64,000 bases of DNA, taken from the NCBI GenBank assembly GCA_038503065.1, contig JBCAMK010000005.1:2294001-2358000 (forward strand), written 5' to 3'. The notes beneath the pieces are model-generated. The model searched no databases, was not told the origin of the DNA, and saw only the letters and a program-made list of their open reading frames with translations. Below, one piece after another: positions 1 through 11,405 of the stretch. This stretch comes from Paragyromitra xinjiangensis (Eukaryota; Ascomycota; Pezizomycetes; Pezizales; Discinaceae). The position numbers and the translations under genes were made by a program. Every line of letters starts with the position of its first letter. Position 1 is the first letter of the stretch.

Positions 1-723
1 CGATCCTCAATCGGTGCTGTTCATGTGTGGTACAGAGAGGGCTCTGTGGAGTGCTGCAAGCCCGCGTCTGCACAGCAAGTTTTCCGAGCCCCCGGGCCTC
101 CTCCCCTCCCGTGCTTGTCTAATGAGGAATCTGTCGGGATTTCTCCCTTGGTTGGTTATGAGACACGTTCCAATATTGGCCTAGGCTGGGATGAGGGCCA
201 GGGTTCTTCGCCCGTAGCACAGACAAATCCCCTTTGCCGCCCACCTCTCCCGTTCTTGGTTATTCGATTGGACCGCCGGCCAACAATCCTCCTGTCTGCC
301 CACGATCTATCTGCAGCTCCAGTCTTGATTGCTTTTTCTTTTCGACTCTTCTTTTTATTCCTTCCAAGGTTGCTCTTGGAGTTTCGTTCTTTAACTTATA
401 GCTACATACTATATACTTATTGCAGGTTCTACGAATCTTGCCGCCTTCGTTTTTTGTTTCCACCCTTTTGTTGCAGGAATCGACGTCATTCGCTTTGTTC
501 AATTCCTTACCTGCCTCCTCTCTTAATAACCCCCTGAGCTGTATTCACCGGAAGATACGATAATAGCTTTGATAGCCGCATTCGACTTTCGTCTACACTC
601 GCGAGTCGTAACGTTCGATTGAAAAGGAGAAAATAGGAGGCAGTCAACACTCGCTATCAACACTCGTTACTAGACCCCAGGACCAACTCACAAATCCAAC
701 TCGGCACCACATCTTCAACCCAA
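1..723 (+). promoter_or_regulatory. Upstream region of the TBC-domain gene
   Basis: No gene can be supported here. The stretch from about 300 to 490 is rich in C and T, which is typical of fungal core promoters and leaders, and it precedes the ATG at 724. The open frame on the plus strand between 25 and 537 has no ATG at its start and matches no family I recognise. Confidence 0.4.
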
Positions 724-2994
724 ATGATCTCCAATGGCTGGGTGTCACCCCCTGACCTATCGTATACAGTCGGTACCATATCCTCTGGATCTTCTTCCCT
801 CCCGTCCAGCTTCCAACTCGACGACGGTAGTGGCCTGAACGATCTCGGTCACTTTGAAGAGATCATACTCAACGATGATGACCACGAGGACTGCAGCTTC
901 AATAGTAAGCCTGTACTTCAGAAGCCACCGCGGGGCCTAGCGGGAATTGGAGGAAGGCCGCTTAGCAGCATGAGTTTGCAGTCTCGCAACAGTACTTCCG
1001 CGATTGGGAGTTTCAGAGACTTGACGAATGGGCTGGCAAAGAGACCTGCGTACCCGAGTTTACAGCCACACGTGCATTCTCTCCACGCTGATCACCTCGT
1101 CCCCTATACGCCCGGAACTCGGAGGGCTACCTCTGCAACGCCCATAGTGAGCAAGATCTCTTCTGCTGGCCAGCGAGCACCCTCGCCTAGTCTGCCTTCG
1201 GCACTCCCATCGCCGGGTATACGCCCCTCCACATCACCGAACGGAGCTATCCAAGCCGGGCGGCGATCCTGGCAGGCAACACGTAAAACCGTTGAAGAGA
1301 TCGAGAACGAATATGATTCTGATGATGATGTCCCTGCGGACATGATATTTTACAACGTTCCACTGTCTCCTCGGTCTGCGAGAGCTCTTTCCGCGACCAC
1401 ATCTCCGGAGCGCGCCTCTGCAGCTTCAACAAGCCCGATAAATGGAGACGCTAATCCTACTCCGCCCGCAACCCGTCCACCGACCAGAGGTGCATCAACT
1501 TCCGGATTACCGATCTCGGGAGAGGTGGGAGTGGAAGGCAGGGGGAGAAGCCAATTTCGATCCAAGAGTTGGAGTGATGCAATGAGTGAGCTGGGATATG
1601 AGGCAAAGGAGCTGAGCGAGGCACTGGAGAAATACGCGGATATAGAAATGGAGAAAACCGAGAAGCGGCTTGCGTTGGGGAAAGCAGAAGCGCCAAAGAG
1701 CGCCCCGTTGCCGAAAACAAGTCCTGTGGAGCTTCCGCCGTTGCAGATGACGAATGGCATGATCGATCCGCTACCAATTAGCAAGGAGAAAGAGGCTGTC
1801 CTTTCGCGGACAAGGCCTAGTTGGTTACCGCCGAAGAGCAAGGAAGAAGAAAAGCGACATCTGAAGGAGTATAAGAAAATGATGCGCCTTTCCCAAGAAG
1901 CTGGTACTTTCTACTCCTTTCATCCCAGGATACCTTAGGCCTCTATCTAACTTCCCACCCACCAGAGAAAAAACGCATAGACCGTGAGCGCGCCGAACGC
2001 GCCGAAAAGGACCGCCTGAAAACCGACACGCACAAAGTCTGGGACACACAAATCATACCGAACTGGGATACTATGACGCGAACCGATGCGACACGAGAGC
2101 TCTGGTGGCGTGGTGTTGCTCCCCGGTGCCGTGGGAAAGTATGGCATTTGTCCTTTGGGAACCATCTCACCGTTGGGCCAGAAACATTCCGTCTCGCTCT
2201 CAAGAGGGCGAAAGATGTGGAACAAGGTGTTAAGAAAAGCCCAACTATGTATAGTTTCAAGGAACGGGAGCTATTTGATGCTATTCGGAGGGATGTTGGG
2301 AAAACATATCCGGAATTAAAGATTTTCCAAGTATGTCTTCTGTTGATTGTTTTTTTGCGGGTAGATGGGGGCGCTGATAGCAAAGTAGGAGAACGGGCCA
2401 CTCCATGAGAGTCTTATCGAAGTGCTCCAAGCATACGCCATGTACCGCTCCGATGTTGGCTACGTCTACGGAACGCATACAGTTGCCGGCCTTCTCCTCT
2501 TGAATCTTTCGCCTGAACAAACTTTCATGTCACTAGTCAACCTGCTGAATCGGCCGCTCCCACTTGCATTCTATACACAGGACTCGGGTGCTATGTCCCG
2601 CGTTTACAACCTCTTCCTCAAAGCGTTCAGATACAAGTTACCATCGCTCTACCAGCATATTCACGTGATTCTTTGTCTTCCGCCAGCAGACTACTTAGAG
2701 GCCATGTTTTTGACACTCTTTTCGCTACATGCGCCGCTAGAGGTGACGAGCAGGATCTGGGACGTGTATGGGTTTGAGGGAGACGCGTTTTTGGTTAGGT
2801 GTGCGGTTGGAGTGTTGAGTGTGCTTGAGAGTAGACTGTATGGGAATAAGGAGGAGGTCGTGAAGATATTGGGGTGGGGGGCAAGGGCAAAGTGGGAATT
2901 AGGCGGGGATGATGCATTTATGGAGGCTGTTAGGCACGCTGGAAAGGAAGAAAAAGAGGAAGGGGAATCGAGCGTGAACGGGGATAAATGGTAA
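724..2994 (+). CDS. TBC-domain protein (putative Rab GTPase-activating protein family)
   Basis: Three exons: 724-1903, 1966-2330 and 2389-2994, giving 716 residues. All junctions are GT-AG and keep the frame. Residues 1-390 are Ser/Pro-rich and look disordered, followed by a charged helix. The TBC domain starts near residue 436 with [17 protein letters not shown] and continues through [16 protein letters not shown] and [20 protein letters not shown], resembling the TBC1D12/14 type. TBC domains normally speed GTP hydrolysis by Rab GTPases in membrane traffic using an Arg finger (IxxDxxR) and a Gln finger (YxQ). Here the Arg position is Lys and the Gln position is Tyr. Canonical dual-finger catalysis is therefore doubtful, and the protein may bind Rabs without being a standard GAP. 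The ATG is the first in frame after a pyrimidine-rich leader. Confidence 0.88.
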
Positions 2995-5368
2995 TGTGGA
3001 GGGAGACGAAGATTGATCATCACTATCGATTTTCTAGGTATCGTCATCGTTCGTCGCTATGGCCATTGCTGGTTGGCGGGCTAAAAAAGATTACCATTTA
3101 ACATGGTTTTGCTTTGTGAGTTCTTTTGTAAAATTCTTTCCTTTCTTTTCATTCTTGTCATTCACTTGGTACGGTATTTTTTCCATTCCTTCTTGCTTGC
3201 TTGCGCTTGCGTCCATTCATTTTTCCGGAGCAACGACGCAACACGATGGCCATGCATGCGCGAGGTAGAAGGGGGCGACATTATACAACATAAAATTGGT
3301 CTCTGGGGAACGGGATTGGAGCTAGCCGGCGTTCTTTTTTTCCCTTTATTATAAAATTTAGTTTTTGGAGCGACATGAGGAGGGGGGTAGGGGCGGTTTG
3401 TTTTTGATTTGTATTTTTCCGGCATTTTTCATCTCATTTCTTTTCTCATCATACCTGTATTCCCGAGGGGCAACATTTGGATTTTTATGATAGTTTGTAG
3501 TTAATATATGGCTCTGGGGAGCTGTGGGGCTTTAGTTACTGGTGGTTTTGTATGAATTAGAATTGAAAGTTGATTATTGTCTGTTTTTACTTTTATCGCC
3601 GTGGTCTGAGGTGTTAGTGTATTTTCTCTTTGGGCTTGTTTAGCTGTAACGAACAGTAATTATCTATGGTAGATGTAAACTTTTCACAGGTGGATGGCCT
3701 TGGTTAAGTTGGTGTCCCGAGAAACAGCTTAAACCCCTCGTGAGAGAATTGCTTATCGTATCTGCGGGCATATTCATCGGTTTCTTACAGGAAATGCCAA
3801 GGCTTTGGGATGCCAATATCTTGGTTCTGCCATCCGTATTCCTATATTCTTATAGAGAGTGTTCTTGATTATAGGGCGATTATAAATTACTGCAACCAGC
3901 TTAAGGTTGAATTATAGTTCATGCACGTGATAGGCTAAGCTTCATCTTGGCGTTAATATTAAGAAACGAAAAAAAAAAAAGTCGCGCTTTGATCATTACT
4001 GCTTTCTTGACTGCTTAAGTTCATCCGTTTACACGTCCTGTGGTATCTGACCCAAATAAAGCAGAGTTTTTGCGTCAATAAGCTATTGCATATCATCCAC
4101 ACCAAGCGCATGTCGATGTTATCAGTACCGGGGGCAGGACAGGCTCGTGTCCTGGGTTATGTGGTACAGAGGTTAACTCTTGTTTCTTTTTCTGCGGGTT
4201 AACCGTATGATTGAGGGGCTTGGCTGTATTGGAGTATGTGCTTGTTCTTACCTATAAAACACTATATAACGCCTTGAGTGGCAAAGAAAATATGCAGGGT
4301 CGAGAAACAAGGGTATTAACTATTAGGATTTCTATTTGTTTCTTTATCGAGGTATTCATCCAGTACCTAGGTGTAACAACCAAGACTGTGCAGAGGCTGA
4401 TACCACAACTATGGCCCTAGGAGCACGGCCCCCTGTGCGATCATTCCAGTCCTGCAAACTAACTCTTCCGTTCCGTTTGTGTCAGTGCCTTTGTGTTGCA
4501 GTTTGTCTCATTACCTTACTGGATCGATTAGGGACTTTTAATTAAGCCACCCTCGTTTTCACGGAAAGGGATAATTGACCAGAATTTGTACTCAGTTTAA
4601 GTATGTGGAGATGGAACAGGTCTCACAGTTTTTCTATGGTAACCCCGCAGAGAGGGAAATCCCGATGTTCCATCTCCACACCGGTACCCATGACCCGAGT
4701 ATGGGCCCCTCCTGGGAAGGAGATAGATCCTGGTTAGAATGACCTTGTTTCAGCGTAGATTTTGGTTGGCAAGGGGCTTTTTTTTACTTTTTTGCGGCAG
4801 CAGGCAAGAATAATATGTTTAAACCAATCCCTGCAGAGTCTATTGGATGTGGATTTCAACGCAGAAGTTCGCCTACAGATTGGTTATGGCGCGGATATGA
4901 ATTTTCTTTTGCTACCTGTGGTACATATTCCTGTGTCCAGTGGATAAAGGCGGGGTCTCTCTTTTGGTTATATAAAAGCGAAAGAGAAAAAGATTGACGC
5001 CTTAAGCTTCCGGCTCTATATGTAGTAAAGACCTAAACCGCTATCAATCATTATAGATGGATCACCCCGGTATTATTGTAATTAATGCTTACATACTAAA
5101 GTATAACAATAAAGATATTCCAAGCTATATATTCACCTATTACAATTGGTAACTTACAGCCCGCTCGACGCCACTTGCGCCCCCAAGCTTTGGTAAAGTA
5201 ACTAACAAGGAAACTAAATATTAAGAAGCACCAGGAAATCCCTAGAACCCAAAATCTTACGAGTCAACAAACATGTATCAGAAAATTCCTAATAATAGGA
5301 AGAAACAATAGAAATAAACTAATTACTAAAGATTAGAAAAACAGAATTTGAATTCAGGTAAATGCTCA
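2995..5368. other. Gene-poor region downstream of the TBC gene
   Basis: The first 600 bases are T-rich and are probably the 3' untranslated region of the TBC gene. No open frame longer than about 90 codons has family features. The stretch contains a perfect hairpin (listed separately) and scattered AT-rich sequence. Near 3841-3880 there is a CTATATTCTTATAG segment resembling the ends of the small element at 8751. Confidence 0.4.
4604..4680. repeat. Perfect 15-bp inverted repeat with 47-bp loop
   Basis: TGTGGAGATGGAACA at 4604-4618 is exactly complementary to TGTTCCATCTCCACA at 4666-4680. It lies in a gene-free region, so it could be a transposon end, a small hairpin RNA or chance. I see no target-site duplication. 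Confidence 0.6.
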
Positions 5369-6343
5369 TCACCATTCAATGTCAGTCTTGTTCCTAGTCG
5401 AACCACGTAGGTTGATCCATGTCTGAATCTCCGTAATATTCCGACACAGAGTCCTCATCCCAAAATTCCCCCCGGGCGCACCCATAGGAGTCGGATCAGC
5501 TCCCTGCTTTGCCAGCAACTCAACAACCCTAGGAATTTGTAATAATTTCAAACTAAACGCGATTTGGAATGCCGTATACCCATTATCATTCCGAGTATCG
5601 ATGTCAACCCCAACCTCAAGACCGTCTCAGCCATGTCTTTACACACTCCTCCCACAGCAGCCAGGTGAAGCAGGGTGTTTCCCAAGGTATCTCGGAGTTC
5701 CGGATCCGACCCTCTATCTAACAGTAACTTGACCATCTCTCCGTCACTGGCTTGAACTACGTACATGAGTGGCGTTTTCCCCTTGTGCTTGCGTAGTCTA
5801 TGAATATCACCGCCGTACTCGATCGGTGGCCTGGCAACTTCACGAACATCTGGTCCAGGTCGCCTGGAGACAAGTTCCTGGCACAGGACCATAAACCCAG
5901 CTATTGAGATTGGCCCCTCTCTAGCAGCAACCTAACTATCGACTCTTCCGGGTTTCCGCATTGCATGTGTTTCGAAAACGCTGTATTACCATTCTCACAC
6001 ACCATGTTGACATCGCCCCATTCTCAAGAAGAAATTTAACCATGTCCTCTTCTCGAGAATCCACAGCAGCATGGAGTGCCCCAGGCAAACCTCGAAATAC
6101 GACATTGGTCTCTTTCTAAAGCAGCATTGCGACCAATGATTTGTGTCTGACCCGGATGGCCTACTCAGGTGCTGAACACGGTCTCCATCCAAATACATCC
6201 GGAAAAGCAAGATCTAGCCCTTGCTTAAACGTGAACTCGACATCTGCCTCGCTGATCTGTGTCTTATATGGTTTGAACCCGCTGCACGCTGTCAGTTTAT
6301 TTCTCAGGCTTTGGAGTAACATATCACAAGGACAAATTATCAA
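5369..6343 (-). pseudogene. Decayed ankyrin-repeat gene
   Basis: Read on the minus strand, ankyrin-like segments follow one another in different frames: LHAAVDSREEDMVKFLLENG near 6060, then VCENGNTAFSKHMQCGN near 5980, TPLMYVVQASDGEMVKLLLD near 5740, NTLLHLAAVGG near 5670, and DIDTRNDNGYTAFQIAF near 5590. Frame changes are needed near 6010, near 5905 and near 5620, so no continuous protein can be made without several corrections. An in-frame stop also precedes part of the series. An intact ankyrin gene lies at 23643-25917, but this copy does not show that gene's FAR1-like N-terminus, so it is probably a separate family member. The start at 6343 is only the most upstream ATG in the first open segment. 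Confidence 0.7.
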
Positions 6344-7147
6344 GACGTTGCGTTCTGAGCATAAGTAATAGGGATATGAGTTGGTTTATCTAACCCTAAC
6401 AATTTAGTTGGAAGGCTACATAATAACCTTTAAGAACCTGTTCAGAGGACTATCTAAGATATCATCTGGAGACTCCTGTAGGGGCATCGAAGTATTAGTA
6501 AATTCTCGAAATATCAGGGACGTATTAGGTGGCGCATTTAGAGCTATTTAGGAAAGAGCAAGTAAAGAGGACATGCGTCTTCTATGTCTTTGATTATAAG
6601 ATTTTAGTTTGGGTTGGGTTTTGTTCACATCATAACTTTCCTCACATGTGATATTCTCGTACCCAGGGAGCAATTAGAAAAAGGTTGAGGAGTCCCTATT
6701 ATCTACGTGCAGCGGTCCCTATTATACGCGCAGATGTAGCATCCAGAATAACACCTACGACAACAATCAGCTGTCACATACCACAGTCCAAGTACCTAGC
6801 AAGATTATCCGCTAATTGCTATTTTAGTCTAGTAAATTCCCAATCAACAATAAGTGTTTTTGGTTATGAGTTGAAGGTATTAAAACTACCGTACCCACTG
6901 GGCTTGATAAACATGCTATACTACATATACAGCTCCTTGACCCTAAGAGAGATTCTAGAACCTCTCACTAGAACCCAACAAACCACAGCTTTTTAAACTA
7001 ATCTATTCAATAGTCTTAGGAATCTGAATCAACAACCCTAACCCTTAAAACTATCTCTCAGCTAGACCCCTGCGACGTTATCAATTCAGATTTACGAACA
7101 AACCCTACACTCCAGCTTATACCCATCTCCATTCAAAAGCTCCCTCA
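6344..7147. other. AT-rich intergenic region
   Basis: No gene supported. It ends in the presumed ancestral promoter of the decayed gene at 7148. Positions 7033-7050 hold CAACCCTAACCCTTAAAA, an 18-base string found again at 50181-50198. Confidence 0.4.
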
Positions 7148-7759
7148 ATGTCAGCAACCACCCCATCGAACAAGCAAACCACTCGACAGTCCGGAATAGC
7201 AATAAAACCTGCATTCCCCGATCTACGAGGGAAGCACGGAACAATCGAGAAGCTACACGTGAAGCTGAAAGAGCTCGACAGGGCTTCACTCGAGGCGCTG
7301 ATCCTGAATGGTGCATTTCCTGAGGTACGCCTAGGAAATCTTATTACGTTTATGTTTAATACTAATACTATGTAACACCACAGGCGAAATCAGATCTTCG
7401 ACATTGCGTTTGCTGCCACCAGATGTTCAATGCCAACGATAACTAACTTGAACCGTTAAGTTGCGCACTTCCGTGAGATGGTGCCACTTGACCCGTGAAA
7501 TTACGGTGGTTTGGAGTTTTTCTCTGCTGTGGTAAGACTATGGATAATAGCGATACTTGGGGGGATGAACTACGGGCCGAGGAGCAGGAGCCGTGGTGTT
7601 ATGAAGGGAGGCACTGGGAGAGGGATTACGAGTAAAGATGAGAAGAAGTATGGTGAGGAGGCGTTGGGGTAGGTGGATGATGATTCGGATAAAGGGGCGT
7701 GGGCGTGGTGGAGGGAGTGGAGGGAGTGGGAAGGGTTGTGGGAAGATGGCGTAGAGTGA
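7148..7759 (+). pseudogene. Decayed copy of a Cys-rich, zinc-finger-like protein gene
   Basis: The first exon (7148-7324) reads MSATTPSNKQ and continues to a LKPAFPDLR-like motif and LEALILNGAFPE. It is followed by a GTACGC donor and an intron to 7383. The next exon opens with AKSDLRHCVCCHQMFNANDN and then hits a stop. Homologous segments continue in shifted frames: CCGKTMDNSD, then EEQEPWCYEGRHWERDYE, then a Trp-rich end WWREWREWEGLWEDGVE near 7757. Each matches the intact gene at 21277-21925, including the position of the intron. Stops after the first zinc-like motif and after the GRHWERDYE segment, plus indels, show it is no longer able to make the full protein. Confidence 0.8.
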
Positions 7760-8457
7760 ATGTGAAGGAGTGAATATCTATGGGATTGAGATTCTGTCTG
7801 GAGCTATGGGTCTTGCTTGAGTTCTTTGGTTATTAGTGAGGGTTACATTTGCAATTTTAAACTACGCTTATCTATATCCAGAGCGGCTTGTCTCACTAAT
7901 CCTACTTACAATATAATATCTACCTAGTTTCGAGAAGAGGCCGAAGAATCAGAAGACCGAAAGCTTGTTAACATGGGCAGAATCCCACCGTACCAAGAAG
8001 AGCAGAAAGCCCCAGCCAAAACCCAATGGCCCAGAGAACTTAGTACAAAACAGCACCCTGGAAGAATAACCCAGAAAAGGCACCAAAAGGAACACAAAAG
8101 AAGTCAGTTATGATAAAATCATGAGTAAGAATAGATACCACACAAAAACATAAATCTTCTGCCCCGAATAGATTACTCCAGCCGGATATAAGAGGACTGA
8201 AATCTAGTCCCAAGCGTGTTCCTACGGTGAGCTTCTGTATCCATATCCCAAACCGCTCATCGAAAACACAAACACAAACTCAGCCTAACTGCCAGTACGA
8301 CAACTCCACACATCAACCAGCCATTATAAAACGACACCAACACCCAATCAGCCCGACAATCCATTGCCAGCCAGGTATATAGCCAGCCGATTTTCCTATG
8401 CTAAAAGAACACAACCTAGATTACCAGACAAAACTCGCCCACACAGTCTAAGTCCCT
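7760..8457. other. Intergenic region without recognisable genes
   Basis: No coding potential with family support on either strand. A-rich sequence from about 7930 to 8430 leads into the large inverted repeat. Confidence 0.4.
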
Positions 8458-9696
8458 AACGTACTTTACCGTGAAACCGCCCATGACCGGGACTCCGCTC
8501 ATGCCTGGTAACCAGCGTGCAGCAAGCAAAAAAAAAGCAATATCTCAACAGCAAGTGAACGAATTCCTGTGATATTTTGGGGGTGTCTCTGTAGATCAAA
8601 TAAATTAAATTCCAGCTACAAAATAGTATTTTGGCAGTGGGGAGTCCTTTAAGACGCAAAAAGCCATCTATAAGTGTGCATGAATTCGAAGACATCCGCC
8701 TACCTGGCCACAACCCAACCCTATCAGCAATCTGATACAGTACAATCGCTCTATAAGAATACCACCGGGACCGAGGATACGGAAGAATATTCTTATAAGA
8801 AGGGTGATCTAACCCAATAGAGAAGGTTTACAGGGAAGACTTTACCAAATACGGACTAGGGAGGTAGTTTCGGGGGGTGCTCCGCTAAGAATATTCTTAT
8901 AAATAATATTCTTATAGGGCGAGTGTGCTGTAGATACAAGTAGGCTACAGAACTCTAGATATGTCTAAAGTATATACCTACTAGTAGTAAGTATCGGGCT
9001 TTAGAGCTTACTGGTTGTTGTGTTATAAGATTCTTTCCGGACCTTGTCTTGAAATCATCAATAACTTATTTTTAACTGTATTGTGAAGGGGTTCAATGAC
9101 TAACTAATAGTAGGGTTACGCTCAGAGCCATCTAACATCACTATGCGTCAACTGTTATCACTCTTACCACAATAAGAGTTATAATATAGATACTCTTTAA
9201 TATCCACATGAAGATATATGATTTATGTTATACTTATGGTTGACAGCTACCATGTAGATTCTCAAAAAACGGCCAATTTGTATAGAAAACCGGGGATTTA
9301 CAAGAAATTATAGCTCAACAACCAGTAAGCCCTAAAGCCCGATACCCACCGGGTATATACTTTGGACATACCTCTAGTGTTCTATAGCCTACTAGCGTTT
9401 ATCAAGTTGCTGATGGGGTGGGTTGTAGCCTGGTAGGTAGGTAAATATTGTAGGTACGTACCTCCCATCTAGATAGCCCCGTATGCACTAATGGATTTAT
9501 TTAAATCTAGAACAGTTTTAACATATCTAAAAGCATCCCTAAAATTTTGTGGTGGTTAATTTACTTGTTGCTGAGATATGGCATTTCTTTTCGTTCGTTG
9601 CCGCAGGTGAGTGGAATCCCGGTCATGGGCTGTCTCGTTCCTAGCCTATTTTTCTATAATTATTGTATTTTAGCGGTTTCACGGTAAAATACGTTC
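8458..9696. repeat. Large imperfect inverted repeat (foldback-like element remnant)
   Basis: The left arm starts at about 8458 with a segment containing TTTACCGTGAAACCGC. The right arm ends at about 9695 with the complement GCGGTTTCACGGTAAA. Further pairs along the arms are CCATGACCGGGACTCC (8481) with GGAATCCCGGTCATGG (9613), a GGGTTGGGTTGTGGCC-like block (complement of about 8703-8723) with GGGTGGGTTGTAGCCTGG (about 9416-9433), and GCTTACTGGTTGTTG (9006) with CAACAACCAGTAAGC (9316-9330). The arms have diverged by substitutions and indels, and the left arm carries an extra ~190 bases that the right arm lacks. No long open frame is present, so this is a non-autonomous element or an old inverted duplication. 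I could not define a convincing target-site duplication. Confidence 0.75.
8751..8917. mobile_element. Small MITE-like insertion inside the left arm of the inverted repeat
   Basis: The unit begins CTATAAGAATA and ends TATTCTTATAG, an exact 11-bp terminal inverted repeat enclosing about 145 bases. Internal copies of AAGAATATTCTTATAA add further palindromes. The right arm of the surrounding inverted repeat lacks about 8751-8938 and so acts as an empty-site comparison. TA at the ends is compatible with a Tc1/mariner-type target, but the duplication cannot be proven from one copy. It has no coding capacity. Confidence 0.55.
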
Positions 9697-10251
9697 TCAT
9701 GAATTCATCAATCCTGTAGCTTCGCACAGATCAACCTAGACACCCCGGGCAACTACAATCCTACATAGCTCTGCAGAGGAACCTTACCATCACTACCATC
9801 ACCAACCTAAAGTAAAACCATCATCGCAGCTAGCATCTATACGAAATACTAAGATCTAGTTGATCTTCACTCGTCCCAGGGTCCACTTGCTATCCCTAGT
9901 CCGGTAAAGCTGTCCTTTAGGGGGCTAGATTATGGGGTAGGCGTGGGATGTTTAGTTCGCTGACCTTATTTACCTTTGGTGTTTAGGCTTTGGACTATAC
10001 GCTGGGGAGTGCTTGATGAGGGTAGGGAAGCTGGGTGTTTTGTGCGAGTGATATTTCATGAATAAAAAGTTAGAGCCTGGAGTCGGCGAACGGATGGCTC
10101 ATCTCATTGTATGACCAACATTAATGATAGTAAATTTTTTGGAGTGTATTCTAGTAAATACTAAAATCTAGCAATACACACCCCTCCAGCTCAACTTTAT
10201 CAATTTATTCCTAAGAAACAAAACCTAAACAAAAGCTTTTATCTATACCAT
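9697..10251. other. Intergenic region downstream of ERJ5
   Basis: No gene supported. The last ~60 bases before 10252 probably belong to the 3' end of the ERJ5 transcript, which is read on the minus strand. Confidence 0.4.
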
Positions 10252-11405
10252 CTACTTCTGCTTCCTCCTCGTAACCTTCCTCCTGGGCATACTCTCCCCA
10301 TTCCTCTCAACCTTCCTCCCAACCTTCCTCTCCTCCTCACTATCACTATCACTCTCCACCACCTCCTTCCTTACAACCCTCCCAACCGTGACCCCCCACA
10401 CCCACATCGGCAGTCTCACCAAAAACGTATCCCTCAACCTCGGCCCTTGAATATCATTCAAATCCAACAAATACTGCACATCCCCGCCATCCTCATCCTT
10501 CCCCTCCAAATACACATCGCCAGCCGAATCCACAATCAACACCTTTCCATTCTCCGCCACGACCCTCCTCTTGCCGGCATCTCCAGGGACGGGGGTAGAA
10601 CTCCCGGACCCCGTCTTCCTCACCTTCTTCATCCTCCTCTGGGCACGATTCAGCGTCGCCTCACCCGCAGCCTCCGCCTCCTCCACCGCCGCCGTATGAG
10701 CCGCAATATCCGCCAACCCAGGCACCCCAGTCTCACCCCACGCCGCAGTCCTCGCATGTCGTATGTACCGTTCCATGAACGCGCGTTGCTGCCGACTATT
10801 CAGTGCGAGAATGGCATAATGCATCGCGCCCCCGCAGAACACGAAGAGTCCCACCAGCACGCTGGCGATGCCGGGACGGAACCGAGCGTAGTAGTACCCG
10901 GTGCCGCGCCATCGCGGAAACCCGTTTTTGAGGAAGTGGTCGTAGCGCGCGCGCAGCGGTCCCGTGAGGATCGTGCGGACGAGGGAGAGACGGCTGAAGC
11001 GCTCTGAGGCGAGACGGTTGGAGTCGCGGATTTGCGTTCGGGTTAGCGGTTTGGAGGTGGTTGTTTTCGGCTTGTGTTTGTCGGGGTGCAGACGGATTGA
11101 TTGTTTTTTGTAGGCTTTGTTGATGTCGTCTTGCGAGGCGGAGGGACCGGTTTTGACGCCGATGAAGTCTGGAGGGTTAGTATGAGTTTAGGGAGGGGTT
11201 TGGGGGGTGGTACCGTAGAAGGTGGTGCCTTCGCCTTCGTAGAGGTCTACTTCATCGCGGAGTCGGAAGATCTCGTGGTCTGCGGGTTAGCTTGCTAGGT
11301 GGTTTAGGGATTAGGGATTAGGGATGTACCTTCTTTAGACCACGCGTAGACGGCTGTGGCCAGACAGACAATGAACAGAAACGAAACGAGGACAGGAGAC
11401 CTCAT
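10252..11405 (-). CDS. ERJ5: ER membrane J-domain protein Erj5
   Basis: Exons on the minus strand are 11405-11330, 11279-11214 and 11168-10252, with introns of 50 and 45 nt, giving 352 residues. The protein begins with a signal sequence (MRSPVLVSFLFIVCLATAVY). It then has a DnaJ domain (FYDFIGVKTGPSASQDDINK, then LHPDKHK with the Hsp70-activating HPD triad, and RARYDHFLKNG). A membrane segment follows (IASVLVGLFVFCGGAMHYAI), then a charged C-terminal region ending in a very basic tail. Erj5 is a J-protein co-chaperone of the ER needed for normal folding homeostasis in yeast. The insertion of about 25 residues between HPD and helix III of the J domain (KPKTTTSKPLTRTQIRDSNR) is a visible peculiarity. 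Family assignment is firm; function is by homology. Confidence 0.9.

Noticed and set aside
25..537. 170-codon open frame at the left edge
   Set aside because: It has no ATG at its start, no domain and a composition following the CT-rich promoter.
11281..11329. Telomere-like TTAGGGA repeats near ERJ5
   Set aside because: They lie inside ERJ5 intron 1, the unit is seven bases rather than TTAGGG, and there are only two to three copies.
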